A program made the translations under genes and the position numbers. The notes under the pieces are model-generated. The model did no database searches. It was not told where the DNA came from and saw only the letters and a list, made by a program, of their open reading frames with translations. Shown in pieces: positions 1-9,034 of a stretch of 37,529 bases of DNA (within the stretch, counting starts at the first letter, position 1; each line of letters opens with the position of its first letter). Source of the DNA: Clostridiales bacterium (lineage in GTDB: Bacteria > Bacillota > Clostridia > Lutisporales > Lutisporaceae). The DNA lies in assembly GCA_012842725.1 (NCBI GenBank), contig DUSG01000056.1, positions 1-37,529 of the forward strand, in the 5' to 3' direction.

Positions 1-45
1 CTCCAAAACCGTTGGTTGTGGGTTCAAGTCCTACTGCCCCTGCCA
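1..45 (+). tRNA. tRNA-Trp (CCA anticodon), 3' part only; truncated by the window edge
   Basis: CTCCAAAACC anticodon loop, GTGGGTTCAAGTCCTAC T-arm, TGCCCCT acceptor strand, G discriminator and encoded CCA ending at 45. Confidence 0.9.
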
Positions 46-82
46 TTTTTTTATTAAAAAAGTTTGTTATATATATTAATAT

Positions 83-115
83 AAAAACAATTTTGATTTA
101 ATCAAAATTGTTTTT
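83..115 (+). terminator. Rho-independent terminator downstream of tRNA-Trp
   Basis: Perfect 15-bp inverted repeat AAAAACAATTTTGAT-TTA-ATCAAAATTGTTTTT followed by T-rich sequence. Confidence 0.7.
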
Positions 116-276
116 ATTATTTTGTAAACTTTTTTCATGAACCTTTTTATAAATATTTGAAAATAGAATTATATTTAAAAATAGAATTCATATTCAAAAT
201 AATAAACTTCTAAAATCACATTTTAATTAAATTTTAATTTAAAGAGGTATCACAATATCACCTTTAAAATAAAAAG

Positions 277-298
277 GCCTTAAAAATGATTTTAAGGC
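277..298 (-). terminator. Terminator of the - strand aminotransferase unit
   Basis: GCCTTAAAA/TTTTAAGGC 9-bp stem with a 4-nt loop; the - strand continues CTTTTTATTTT. Confidence 0.7.
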
Positions 299-369
299 TT
301 CATATTTTGCTTTAATATCGTTTTAATATCAAAAAATTATAGATTTGTTCGAAAGTAAATATATCTTAT

Positions 370-1572
370 CTATCTTAAATTTACATTCAAGTAATCTTCT
401 AATATATCTAAACCTTCTTTTATAGTATCCATTGAAGTAGCAAATGATAATCTAATATAATTATCATCACCAAATGCAGCGCCAGGAATTACAGCTACTT
501 TTGCTTTTTCAAGCAACAAAAGAGCAAAATCTATTGAATTATTGATAATTTTTCCATCTATTTCTTTATGAAGTATTTTAGATATATCTACATACATATA
601 AAAAGCGCCTTGTGGTTTGCGACAGCTCATATATTTTATGCTGTTTATTTTTTCATACATATAATTTCTTCTTTTTTCATATTCGGCAACCATATATTTT
701 ACATCATCCTGAGGTCCATTTAATGCAACTGTTGAAGCGTATTGAGTTATTGAGCTTGGATGAGATACAGCATGACTTTGGATTTTTGTCATGGATTTAA
801 TTATTTCTTCATTTGATGCAGCATAACCTAATCTCCATCCAGTCATAGCGTAAGTTTTAGACATACCATTGATCAAAATAGTGATATTCTTTATACTTTC
901 TGATAAAGAAGCAATACTTACATGTTTTTTTCCATCATATGTTATTCTTTCATAGATTTCATCTGAAATAATATATACACCATGTGTTAATGCCCATTCT
1001 GCTAGCTTTTCAAGTTCTTCTTTTTCATATACCATACCTGTAGGATTATTTGGTGTATTTAATAATATTGCTTTAGTCTTATTGGTAAAAACAGATTCTA
1101 AATCTTCTACAGTTACTTTGAAATTATTTTTACTTTTTGTTTTAATAAATATAGGTATTCCTCCGTTAAGTTTAATAATCTCAGAATAGCTGACCCAATA
1201 TGGTATAGGCAGGATTACTTCATCACCAGGATTCAATATGGCTGCAAATGCATTGGAAAGCGAATGTTTTGCTCCGCTTGAAACTATTATTTCATTTGGG
1301 TTATATACTACATCATTTTCTCTTTTTAATTTATCGCATATTGCTTTCCTAAGTTCAAGAGTACCTTGTGCTGGGGTATATCTTGTAAATCCATTTTTTA
1401 TAGCTTCTATTGCAGCATTGCTAATATATTCAGGTGTATTAAAATCCGGTTCTCCAGCTCCAAAACCATATACTTTAATACCTTGAGATATCATATGTTT
1501 AAGTTTTGCGTCAATTGCAAGAGTTAACGCTGGATTAATATTCGTAGCTCTATTAGACATTTTATAACTCAT
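370..1572 (-). CDS. Class I/II pyridoxal-phosphate aminotransferase, aspartate aminotransferase-like
   Basis: Full ORF; motifs FGAGEPDFNTP, NTPNNPTG, SDEIYERI, GMSKTYAMTGWRLGY (PLP lysine). Confidence 0.9.
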   Translation of the reverse strand: MSYKMSNRATNINPALTLAIDAKLKHMISQGIKVYGFGAGEPDFNTPEYISNAAIEAIKNGFTRYTPAQGTLELRKAICDKLKRENDVVYNPNEIIVSSGAKHSLSNAFAAILNPGDEVILPIPYWVSYSEIIKLNGGIPIFIKTKSKNNFKVTVEDLESVFTNKTKAILLNTPNNPTGMVYEKEELEKLAEWALTHGVYIISDEIYERITYDGKKHVSIASLSESIKNITILINGMSKTYAMTGWRLGYAASNEEIIKSMTKIQSHAVSHPSSITQYASTVALNGPQDDVKYMVAEYEKRRNYMYEKINSIKYMSCRKPQGAFYMYVDISKILHKEIDGKIINNSIDFALLLLEKAKVAVIPGAAFGDDNYIRLSFATSMDTIKEGLDILEDYLNVNLR

Positions 1573-1609
1573 ATCAATAGCTGACCTCCATTTTTCTTCT
1601 ATATTACAA

Positions 1610-2440
1610 TTATTGAGTTAAGCCTAAAAATTTCTTTAATTCTAGTACCTTGTTATAATCTATAGATACATTACCCATAATCGGCTGCCCATTTTGCATA
1701 TATCCATGACAATCTGTACCACCCGTTATAAAAAGACCTCTTTTTTTTGATAATGAAAAAAGATAATTTATCATATCCGAATCATGTTTAGGGTGGAAAA
1801 CTTCTATACCCATTATATCTAAATCCAGTATATAGTTTATTATATTTTTATCTGTTATAAGGCCTGGATGAGCTAAAACTGGTATTCCTTTAATTTTATT
1901 AATTACTTCAATTGCTTCTCTAGTAGTTAATTTATATCTTTCTACGTAAGCCGGGCAACCTTCTCCTATATATTTATCAAATGCATCAGGTATGTCACTA
2001 ACATATCCACTTTCAACCATTGCGCGAGCTATATGAGGACGACCAATGCTGTTTCCTTTCGAAATTTCTTCGACTCTTTCAAAACTAATCTTTATTCCTA
2101 GATGTTGTAGCTTTTCTACCATTTTTTTTGCCCTATGGTATCTTGAGTTTTGTATTTTATCAAGAATATCCAAAAACCATGAGTTCTTATAATCTATAAA
2201 GTAACCGAGAATATGAACTTCTTTTCCATCAAACTCTGTATTAAGTTCAACTCCCGGAATGATTTCTAATTTATCAGGTCTGTCATTACTATTGATTGCT
2301 GGTTCAATACCTGTTATTGTATCGTGATCTGTAATTGCTATTGCTCTTAATTTTTTAATTATTGCCCATTTTACTACTTCCTCTGGACTCAACAAACCAT
2401 CTGATGCATTGGTGTGTATGTGTAAATCTGCATATTCCAT
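1610..2440 (-). CDS. PHP-domain metal-dependent phosphoesterase (TrpH/YciV-like)
   Basis: ADLHIHTNASDG, AITDHDT, HPGL and GGTDCHG motifs of PHP proteins; start at M4 of the track ORF, behind GAGGTG. Confidence 0.85.
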   Translation of the reverse strand: MEYADLHIHTNASDGLLSPEEVVKWAIIKKLRAIAITDHDTITGIEPAINSNDRPDKLEIIPGVELNTEFDGKEVHILGYFIDYKNSWFLDILDKIQNSRYHRAKKMVEKLQHLGIKISFERVEEISKGNSIGRPHIARAMVESGYVSDIPDAFDKYIGEGCPAYVERYKLTTREAIEVINKIKGIPVLAHPGLITDKNIINYILDLDIMGIEVFHPKHDSDMINYLFSLSKKRGLFITGGTDCHGYMQNGQPIMGNVSIDYNKVLELKKFLGLTQ

Positions 2441-2579
2441 AAAAATCACCTCTTAAAATAGAATTATACCTTATTTCAAATACCATTAAAATAAAAATAT
2501 ATATTAATAGATTTTACATTTTAAAACTATTAAAATAATTTAATAAATATTTTTGTATTTTAATTTATTTTACTAACAA

Positions 2580-2617
2580 GCAAAAAAGCAAAAGCATTTT
2601 TGCTTTTGCTTTTTTGC
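2580..2617 (-). terminator. Terminator downstream of spoVS
   Basis: Perfect 17-bp inverted repeat GCAAAAAAGCAAAAGCA / TGCTTTTGCTTTTTTGC with a 4-nt loop. Confidence 0.7.
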
Positions 2618-2629
2618 ACACATTTTTTT

Positions 2630-2890
2630 CTATCTAGAACTTACAATTAATTTTATAGCTGTTCTTTCCTCACCATCAATATCTATGTCAGTAAATGCAG
2701 GTACACATACTAAATCCATACCGCTTGGAGCAACAAAACCTCTTGCAATAGCTATTGCTTTTATAGCTTGATTTACAGCACCTGCTCCTATGGCTTGTAT
2801 TTCTGCTCCTCCATTCTCTCTTAATACTCCTGCAAGCGCTCCTGCAACTGAATTAGGATTAGATTTTGATGATACTTTTAATACTTCCAT
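2630..2890 (-). CDS. spoVS: Stage V sporulation protein S
   Basis: 86 aa; MEVLKVSSKSNPNSVAGALAGVLRENGGAEIQAIGAGAVNQAIKAIAIARGFVAPSG is characteristic of SpoVS. Confidence 0.97.
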   Translation of the reverse strand: MEVLKVSSKSNPNSVAGALAGVLRENGGAEIQAIGAGAVNQAIKAIAIARGFVAPSGMDLVCVPAFTDIDIDGEERTAIKLIVSSR

Positions 2891-2938
2891 TTATAATGCC
2901 TCCTTAATACCACATAAATTTAGTAATATAACCAAATT

Positions 2939-2965
2939 ATTCTACACTAAATGCAAAAATCCTTT
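2939..2965 (-). promoter_or_regulatory. Sigma-H-type promoter of spoVS
   Basis: - strand AAAGGATTT-N11-GTAGAAT fits the remembered sigma-H consensus RNAGGAWWW-N11/12-RNNGAAT; located upstream of the spoVS SD AAGGAGG. Confidence 0.7.
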
Positions 2966-2978
2966 TTATAATTTAAAT

Positions 2979-3749
2979 TTATAAAATATTTAGTCTATTA
3001 ATATAGCTGACTAAATTATCATCATTTATATCCAATATGACACCGTTAATTTGTCCGGAATCTTCTGCAGCTTCAAATTTGCCGGGTAAATTGGTTAAAA
3101 ATTTTTTTATTATTATATCTTTTTTTACTCCAAGAACCGAGTTAATTGGGCCAGTCATACCTACATCTGTTATGTACCCCGTTCCTTTTGGGAGAATTCT
3201 TTCATCTGCTGTTTGAACATGAGTATGTGTACCTAAAACTGCTGAAACTCTTCCATCTAAATACCAACCCAAAGCCATTTTTTCAGAAGTTGCTTCTGCG
3301 TGAAAATCTATGATTTTTATATCTGCTTTTTTTTCAATTTCATTTAAGATATTATCAACTGTTCTAAACGGACACTCCAGACACTCCATAAATACCCTTC
3401 CGCATAAATTAATAACTGCTATTTTTTTTTCTTTATGTTCTATTATTACATATGGTTTTCCCGGGGTTCCATTTGGATAGTTTGCTGGTCTTATTAATCT
3501 ATCAGCTTCATCGATAAAATCAAATATACTCTTTTGCGCCCATGCATGATTACCTAATGTTATAACATCAATTCCATAGCTTATAAGTTCAAAATATATA
3601 TCTTTTGTTATCCCAACACCACCAGCACTATTTTCTCCGTTTGCTATTGTAAAGTCAATATCATATCTTTCTATTATTGATCTTAAATTTTCCTTTAGTA
3701 ATCTTCTCCCTGTTTTTCCGAATACATCACCAATGAATAAAATTTTCAC
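2979..3749 (-). CDS. ymdB: YmdB-family metallophosphoesterase (GTG start)
   Basis: MKILFIGDVFGKTGR, NGENSAGGVGIT, TLGNHAW, GTHTHVQTADE motifs; SD AAGGAGG; adjacent to rny and spoVS. Confidence 0.95.
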   Translation of the reverse strand: MKILFIGDVFGKTGRRLLKENLRSIIERYDIDFTIANGENSAGGVGITKDIYFELISYGIDVITLGNHAWAQKSIFDFIDEADRLIRPANYPNGTPGKPYVIIEHKEKKIAVINLCGRVFMECLECPFRTVDNILNEIEKKADIKIIDFHAEATSEKMALGWYLDGRVSAVLGTHTHVQTADERILPKGTGYITDVGMTGPINSVLGVKKDIIIKKFLTNLPGKFEAAEDSGQINGVILDINDDNLVSYINRLNIL

Positions 3750-3865
3750 TATTTTATCCTCCTTATGATATAGCTGATAAATGTCAAATATATTATTTGT
3801 GAGATGATGTCTATTTATTGTAAAATTGTAACATTATATAGATTTATTAGCAATGATTGCATTTA

Positions 3866-3890
3866 AAAAGAACGGTATAACCGTTCTTTT
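3866..3890 (-). terminator. Terminator downstream of rny
   Basis: AAAAGAACGGT-ATA-ACCGTTCTTTT 11-bp stem directly after the rny stop. Confidence 0.75.
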
Positions 3891-3891
3891 C

Positions 3892-5424
3892 TTATTTTGC
3901 ATATTCAATTGCCCTAGTTTCTCTAATTACATTTATTTTTATTTGACCTGGATACTCTAGTTCATTTTCAATTCTTTTCACTATGTCTCTTGCTATAAAC
4001 ACTATATCTTCGTCACTAACATCTTCAGGTTTAACCATAATCCTAATTTCTCTACCGGCTTGAATAGCAAAAGATTTTTCTACTCCATCAAAGGAATTGG
4101 CTATTTCCTCAAGTTTTTCTAATCTCTTAATATAGGATTCTAATGTTTCTCTTCTAGCACCCGGGCGAGCTGCAGATATTGCATCTGCTGCCTGTACCAG
4201 AACTGCTTCTATAGTATTTGCTTCCACATCACCATGATGGGCTAATATAGCATGTATCACTTCTGGTGATTCTTTATATTTTTTTGCTAAATCAGCTCCA
4301 ATTTGTACATGCGGACCTTCTACTTCATGATCTAATGCTTTTCCAATATCATGTAACAAACCTGCTCTTTTAGCTACGTTTACATCAGCACCCAATTCAG
4401 CAGCCATTGCTGCTGATAAATGTGACACTTCTATTGAATGATGCAATACATTTTGACCATAGCTTGTTCTAAATTTTAATCTTCCTAGTAATCTTACAAG
4501 TTCAGGATGTATACCATGAATTCCTGTTTCAAATATTGCCTGTTCCCCTTGTTCTCTTATATAGTTTTCTACTTCTTTTCTTGATTTTTCAACCATTTCT
4601 TCTATTCTGGCTGGATGTATTCTGCCATCAATTATCAGTTTCTCTAATGCTACTCTAGCAATTTCCCTTCTTATAGGATCAAAACCTGATAATATAACAG
4701 CTTCCGGTGTATCATCGATTATTAAGTCAACTCCTGTAAGAGTTTCTAAAGTTCTAATATTTCTTCCTTCTCTTCCTATTATTCTACCTTTCATTTCATC
4801 ATTTGGTAATGAAACAACAGATACAGTGGTTTCTGCAACATGATCGGCTGCATTTTTTTGAATAGCATATGCTATTATTTCCTTAGCTTTTCTATCAGCC
4901 TCTTCTTTTGCTTTTGATTCAATATCTTTTATCATAATAGCAGCTTCATGCCTTATTTGTTTTTCAATATCATTTAAAAGCAGTTGTCTAGCTTCTTCGG
5001 AAGACAAGTTTGATATACGTTCTAATTCTTCTAGCTGTTTATCATAAAGCTCTTTTACTTCATCATGAAGCTTTTGAATTTCTTTTTGTTTCTTATTTAG
5101 CATTTCTTCTCTTTGTTCAACAGCTTCAATTTTTTTATCGAAGAGCTCTTCTCTTTGCATTAATCTTCTTTCAATTCTCTGAATCTCATTTCTTCTATCT
5201 TTAATCTCTTTATCTAATTCAGCTCTTAATCTATGAATTTCTTCTTTTGCTTCCAGTAATATCTCTTTTTTTCTTGTCTCCGCATCTTTATGGGCTTCTT
5301 CAATTATCCTTTTTGCTTCTTCTTCTGCGTTTTTTATTTTAGATTCAGCAATATATCTTCTAATAAAATACCCAGCTACAAAGCTACCAAATCCAACTGC
5401 TACATATATTACCGTAGTGCTTAT
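3892..5424 (-). CDS. rny: Ribonuclease Y, full length including the N-terminal membrane anchor; apparent ATA start codon
   Basis: KH/HD-domain body ([49 protein letters not shown]). The frame stays open upstream of the track ATG at 5160 and encodes [43 protein letters not shown]..., a typical RNase Y N-terminus. Confidence 0.9.
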   Translation of the reverse strand: MSTTVIYVAVGFGSFVAGYFIRRYIAESKIKNAEEEAKRIIEEAHKDAETRKKEILLEAKEEIHRLRAELDKEIKDRRNEIQRIERRLMQREELFDKKIEAVEQREEMLNKKQKEIQKLHDEVKELYDKQLEELERISNLSSEEARQLLLNDIEKQIRHEAAIMIKDIESKAKEEADRKAKEIIAYAIQKNAADHVAETTVSVVSLPNDEMKGRIIGREGRNIRTLETLTGVDLIIDDTPEAVILSGFDPIRREIARVALEKLIIDGRIHPARIEEMVEKSRKEVENYIREQGEQAIFETGIHGIHPELVRLLGRLKFRTSYGQNVLHHSIEVSHLSAAMAAELGADVNVAKRAGLLHDIGKALDHEVEGPHVQIGADLAKKYKESPEVIHAILAHHGDVEANTIEAVLVQAADAISAARPGARRETLESYIKRLEKLEEIANSFDGVEKSFAIQAGREIRIMVKPEDVSDEDIVFIARDIVKRIENELEYPGQIKINVIRETRAIEYAK

Positions 5425-5514
5425 AGTTTTTTCACCTCCTTAGTCTATCAATATTTTGTTATCTTAAGATTATACATATTTTCAATAATTTCATTGATAC
5501 ACCACATCAAAATA

Positions 5515-5543
5515 ATTCTATATCTTTTAGTTTTTTTTGTCAA
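5515..5543 (-). promoter_or_regulatory. Sigma-A promoter of rny
   Basis: - strand TTGACA-17 nt-TAGAAT immediately after the recX stop. Confidence 0.75.
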
Positions 5544-5544
5544 G

Positions 5545-6015
5545 TTATTGGTAACTATCATCACTTTCAAATATGTCTTTAATTACTTTTTTGCATAACT
5601 CAATATTATATCCTTTTCTTGCGAGAATTGTAAAAAGTTTATTTTTTTTAGTTTTATCATCATCGTTTAAGAGCTTAATTTTTTTTTGTGCAAAAATGAA
5701 AGCAGATACATAATCATCAATATTGATTTTTTTAAAAACATTGTCTATTAATTCTTTTTCAATACCTTTCTGTAACAGTTTGTTATACATGTATTTTTTA
5801 CTTATTCCTGATTGATTGGCTTTACTTTTTATCCAATTTTCAGTAAATCTTTCATCATTAATATAACCATAATCTGTTAATTTATTTAAGGTTTCGCCTA
5901 TAATATCATCTGGAAACATTTTTTCTTTTAACTTTTTTCGTAACTCAGCTGTAGTTCTATCCTTAATTGATAACAGCTTTATGCAATAATTATATGCATG
6001 GTTTATATCCATCAT
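5545..6015 (-). CDS. recX: Regulatory protein RecX
   Basis: Small helical protein directly downstream of recA, with RecX-type repeats (AELRKKLKEKMFPDDIIGETLNKLTDYGYINDERFTENWIKSK). Start probably M6 or M7 of the track ORF, behind GGAGGG. Confidence 0.88.
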   Translation of the reverse strand: MMDINHAYNYCIKLLSIKDRTTAELRKKLKEKMFPDDIIGETLNKLTDYGYINDERFTENWIKSKANQSGISKKYMYNKLLQKGIEKELIDNVFKKINIDDYVSAFIFAQKKIKLLNDDDKTKKNKLFTILARKGYNIELCKKVIKDIFESDDSYQ

Positions 6016-6036
6016 ATCCCTCCATAACAAAACAAC

Positions 6037-6065
6037 AGCGCATATGGGTGATATCCTTATGCGCT
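6037..6065 (-). terminator. Hairpin between recA and recX, probable terminator or attenuator
   Basis: AGCGCATA / TATGCGCT 8-bp stem, followed on the - strand by GTTGTTTTGTT. Confidence 0.55.
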
Positions 6066-6078
6066 AAATACTTTATAT

Positions 6079-7113
6079 TTAATCTTCTATATAAGGTTCA
6101 TCATCTACAGAAACTTTGACTTTAGATAATCCCAAATCATATATCTCTCTTACCTTTTTTTCAATCTCTTTTGTAATTTCAGGGTTATCAATTAAATATT
6201 GTCTAGCATTCTCTCTTCCCTGACCAAGTCTTATATCACCATATGAATACCATGCTCCGCTCTTCTGGATAACATCATTTGCAACAGCGGCGTCTAAAAT
6301 ACTTCCTTCTTTTGATATGCCTTTTCCATAGATAATATCAAATTCTGCTTGTCTAAATGGTGGTGCTACCTTATTCTTAACTACTTTTACTCGTGTTCTG
6401 CTTCCAACCATGTCATTTCCTTGCTTAATGGTTTCTACTTTCCGTACATCCAATCTAACTGATGCATAAAATTTTAGTGCTTTACCTCCCGGTGTTGTTT
6501 CAGGATTTCCAAACATAACCCCAACTTTTTCTCTCAATTGATTTATAAATATGGCTGTAGTCTTAGATTTATTAATAGCACCTGCAAGTTTTCTTAACGC
6601 TTGTGACATCAATCTTGCTTGTAATCCGACATGTGCATCGCCCATTTCACCATCTATTTCAGCTTTTGGAACCAAGGCAGCAACTGAATCTATTACTATA
6701 ACATCTATAGCACCACTTCTTACTAATGTTTCACAAATTTCTAAAGCTTGTTCTCCTGTATCAGGTTGAGAAACTATAAGATTATCTATATCTACACCGA
6801 GATTCTTAGCATATATAGGATCTAAAGCATGTTCTGCATCTATAAAAGCTGCATTTCCTCCGTTTTTTTGAGCTTCAGCTATAATATGCAGAGCAACAGT
6901 TGTTTTACCAGATGATTCCGGTCCAAAGATTTCAACAATTCTTCCCCTAGGAACGCCACCAATTCCTAGAGCAATATCTAAATCGAGGGATCCGGTCGAA
7001 ATAGCTTCTATATTTAATTTGCTATTTTCCCCCAATCTCATTATTGAGCCTTTTCCAAACTGTTTTTCAACTTGACTAATAGCAGCTTCTAATGCTTTTT
7101 TCTTATCATCCAT
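6079..7113 (-). CDS. recA: Recombinase RecA; likely start is the internal ATG at 7113
   Basis: [16 protein letters not shown] Walker [29 protein letters not shown] canonical N-terminus, [29 protein letters not shown]. Confidence 0.98.
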   Translation of the reverse strand: MDDKKKALEAAISQVEKQFGKGSIMRLGENSKLNIEAISTGSLDLDIALGIGGVPRGRIVEIFGPESSGKTTVALHIIAEAQKNGGNAAFIDAEHALDPIYAKNLGVDIDNLIVSQPDTGEQALEICETLVRSGAIDVIVIDSVAALVPKAEIDGEMGDAHVGLQARLMSQALRKLAGAINKSKTTAIFINQLREKVGVMFGNPETTPGGKALKFYASVRLDVRKVETIKQGNDMVGSRTRVKVVKNKVAPPFRQAEFDIIYGKGISKEGSILDAAVANDVIQKSGAWYSYGDIRLGQGRENARQYLIDNPEITKEIEKKVREIYDLGLSKVKVSVDDEPYIED

Positions 7114-7150
7114 AAACAATAGCAGGTTATCCTGCTGCACCTCCTTTAAG

Positions 7151-7164
7151 CGAACATTTGTTCT
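7151..7164. promoter_or_regulatory. LexA (SOS) operator of recA
   Basis: CGAACATTTGTTCt matches the Gram-positive SOS box CGAACNNNNGTTCG except for the last base; it overlaps the predicted transcription start. Confidence 0.85.
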
Positions 7165-7170
7165 TATTTA

Positions 7171-7199
7171 ATTATAAATTAATTCCTTTTATAAGTCAA
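7171..7199 (-). promoter_or_regulatory. Sigma-A promoter of recA
   Basis: - strand TTGACT-17 nt-TATAAT just upstream of the LexA box. Confidence 0.85.
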
Positions 7200-7225
7200 A
7201 TAATAATGCTTAACTTATGCATCTT

Positions 7226-8464
7226 TTATAAATTTTCAATAATTGTTCTTCTTAAAATATCCAATGCTTTTGTAGCAGCCAATTGTCTGATTTTATTTCT
7301 GTTACCATTGAAAATATTTGAAAACACTTTTACTTCATTGCCAGTATCTATACCTATATAACATAATCCAACAGGCTTTTTTTTCGTACCGCCAGTTGGC
7401 CCAGCTATGCCGGTTACAGATAGGCCAATATCAGTTTTAGATATTTTTCTTATGCACCTTGCCATCTCTTCAGCTGTCTCCATGCTAACTGCACCATATT
7501 TTTCAATTGTTTCCCGCTTTACTCCAAGAATATTTATTTTTGCTTCATTGCTATAACATACTATACCATTAAGAAAACTAACAGATGCGTTTGGTATGTC
7601 TGTGAATCTGCTTGATATCATACCTCCTGTACATGACTCAGCAAAAGATACAGTTAATTTTCTTTTTTGAAGCAAATCGTTTACAGCAGATTCCAAAGAA
7701 TCATTATCGTAACCATATACATTATTTTTAAGTATATTTACTATCTTATTTTCAATTTCTTTTATTTTCTTATCTGCCTCAATAAGGTTTTTTTCTTTAG
7801 AAGTTATTCTTATATGTACTTCTCCATCTTTTGCATATAATGCAATTGTAGGATTTTTTTGATTTAACATGATTTCTCCAAGTGTTTCTTGTATTGCCGA
7901 TTCTCCTATACCTATTACTTTTAATGTGCGTGATTTTATAGTATAGTTGGATTTTTCCATTAGATACGGTAAAATATGTTCTTCAAACATAGGTTTCATT
8001 TCTCTAGGTGGTCCGGGAAGTGCGATGTATATTTTATTACCATACTCTCCAATTATTCCTGGTGCAGTGCCGTTATTATTTTCTATAGCTCTACTACCTG
8101 CTGGAATATAAGCTTGTCTTTCATTGATGCTTGGCATAGGCCTTCCGCTTCTCATAAATATTTCTTTAATCTTTTTTAATGAAGGTTCATCTAATACTAC
8201 TTCAACTCCCAAAGCTTTTGCAATACCATATCTTGTAATATCATCATCAGTTGGTCCTAATCCTCCTGTTGTAATAATGATATCTGCTCTTTTACTAGCG
8301 GTATTTATTGCATCAACTAATCTTTCAAGGTTATCGCCAACAACAATTTGATGATAAACATCAACACCTGCTAAAGATAATTTTTGAGCCAAATATTGAG
8401 CATTAGTATTAACTATATCACCCAGCAACAATTCTGTTCCTACACATATAATTTCGCAATTCAT
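7226..8464 (-). CDS. cinA: CinA family competence/damage-inducible protein
   Basis: MNCEIICVGTELLLGDIVNTNAQYLA, TTGGLGPTDDDITR, SFAESCTGGMISSRFTD, VTGIAGPTGGT. Confidence 0.95.
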   Translation of the reverse strand: MNCEIICVGTELLLGDIVNTNAQYLAQKLSLAGVDVYHQIVVGDNLERLVDAINTASKRADIIITTGGLGPTDDDITRYGIAKALGVEVVLDEPSLKKIKEIFMRSGRPMPSINERQAYIPAGSRAIENNNGTAPGIIGEYGNKIYIALPGPPREMKPMFEEHILPYLMEKSNYTIKSRTLKVIGIGESAIQETLGEIMLNQKNPTIALYAKDGEVHIRITSKEKNLIEADKKIKEIENKIVNILKNNVYGYDNDSLESAVNDLLQKRKLTVSFAESCTGGMISSRFTDIPNASVSFLNGIVCYSNEAKINILGVKRETIEKYGAVSMETAEEMARCIRKISKTDIGLSVTGIAGPTGGTKKKPVGLCYIGIDTGNEVKVFSNIFNGNRNKIRQLAATKALDILRRTIIENL

Positions 8465-8479
8465 AGCATTACTGTCCTT

Positions 8480-9034
8480 TCAATTATTATTTTTATTATT
8501 TTTATCTAAAGCTTTAAAATACTTAATAAAATAGTCTAATCCTGAAGCAATGGTAATGATTAAAGTAATATAAATACATATAATATCCATAGGCATATTA
8601 ATGAGAGAGAATGGATAATTATCTAAGAATAGTATGACTAAAGTGATAATTTGCATAACAGTTTTTAATTTACCATAATTGCTTGCCGCAATAACTATGT
8701 TTCTATTAGCAGCTATTCCTCTTAATCCTGTAACTGCAAATTCCCTTGCTAAAATAATAAATACAATCCAGGCTTTTATTTTACCTAACTCGATGAATAT
8801 AAGAAAAGCAGCTGTTACTAGTAATTTATCAGCTAAAGGATCTAAAAACTTACCTAAATCTGTTATTAAATTATATTTTCTTGCAAAGTATCCATCAAGT
8901 TTGTCCGTTAAAGAGGCAATCAAAAAAATAATGAGCGCTATTTCCATATTGTAACTGATATTCATCAGCATAAAAAACATAAATATAGGAATAAGTATAA
9001 TTCTTATGACAGTTATTTTATTTGCTATATTCAT
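8480..9034 (-). CDS. pgsA: CDP-diacylglycerol--glycerol-3-phosphate 3-phosphatidyltransferase
   Basis: CDP-alcohol phosphotransferase motif DKLDGYFARKYNLITDLGKFLDPLADKLL; multiple TM segments. Confidence 0.93.
   Translation of the reverse strand: MNIANKITVIRIILIPIFMFFMLMNISYNMEIALIIFLIASLTDKLDGYFARKYNLITDLGKFLDPLADKLLVTAAFLIFIELGKIKAWIVFIILAREFAVTGLRGIAANRNIVIAASNYGKLKTVMQIITLVILFLDNYPFSLINMPMDIICIYITLIITIASGLDYFIKYFKALDKNNKNNN

Noticed and set aside
46-369. Small RNA or extra gene between tRNA-Trp and the aminotransferase gene
   Set aside because: Very AT-rich; the two hairpins are explained as convergent terminators and no other structure or ORF was supported.
5422-5435. -1 frameshift on GTG-AAA-AAA-C (A-rich slippery run) as an alternative way to start rny
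   Set aside because: The GTG lies inside the SD and has no SD of its own; direct initiation at ATA needs fewer assumptions. Kept only as an alternative to test.
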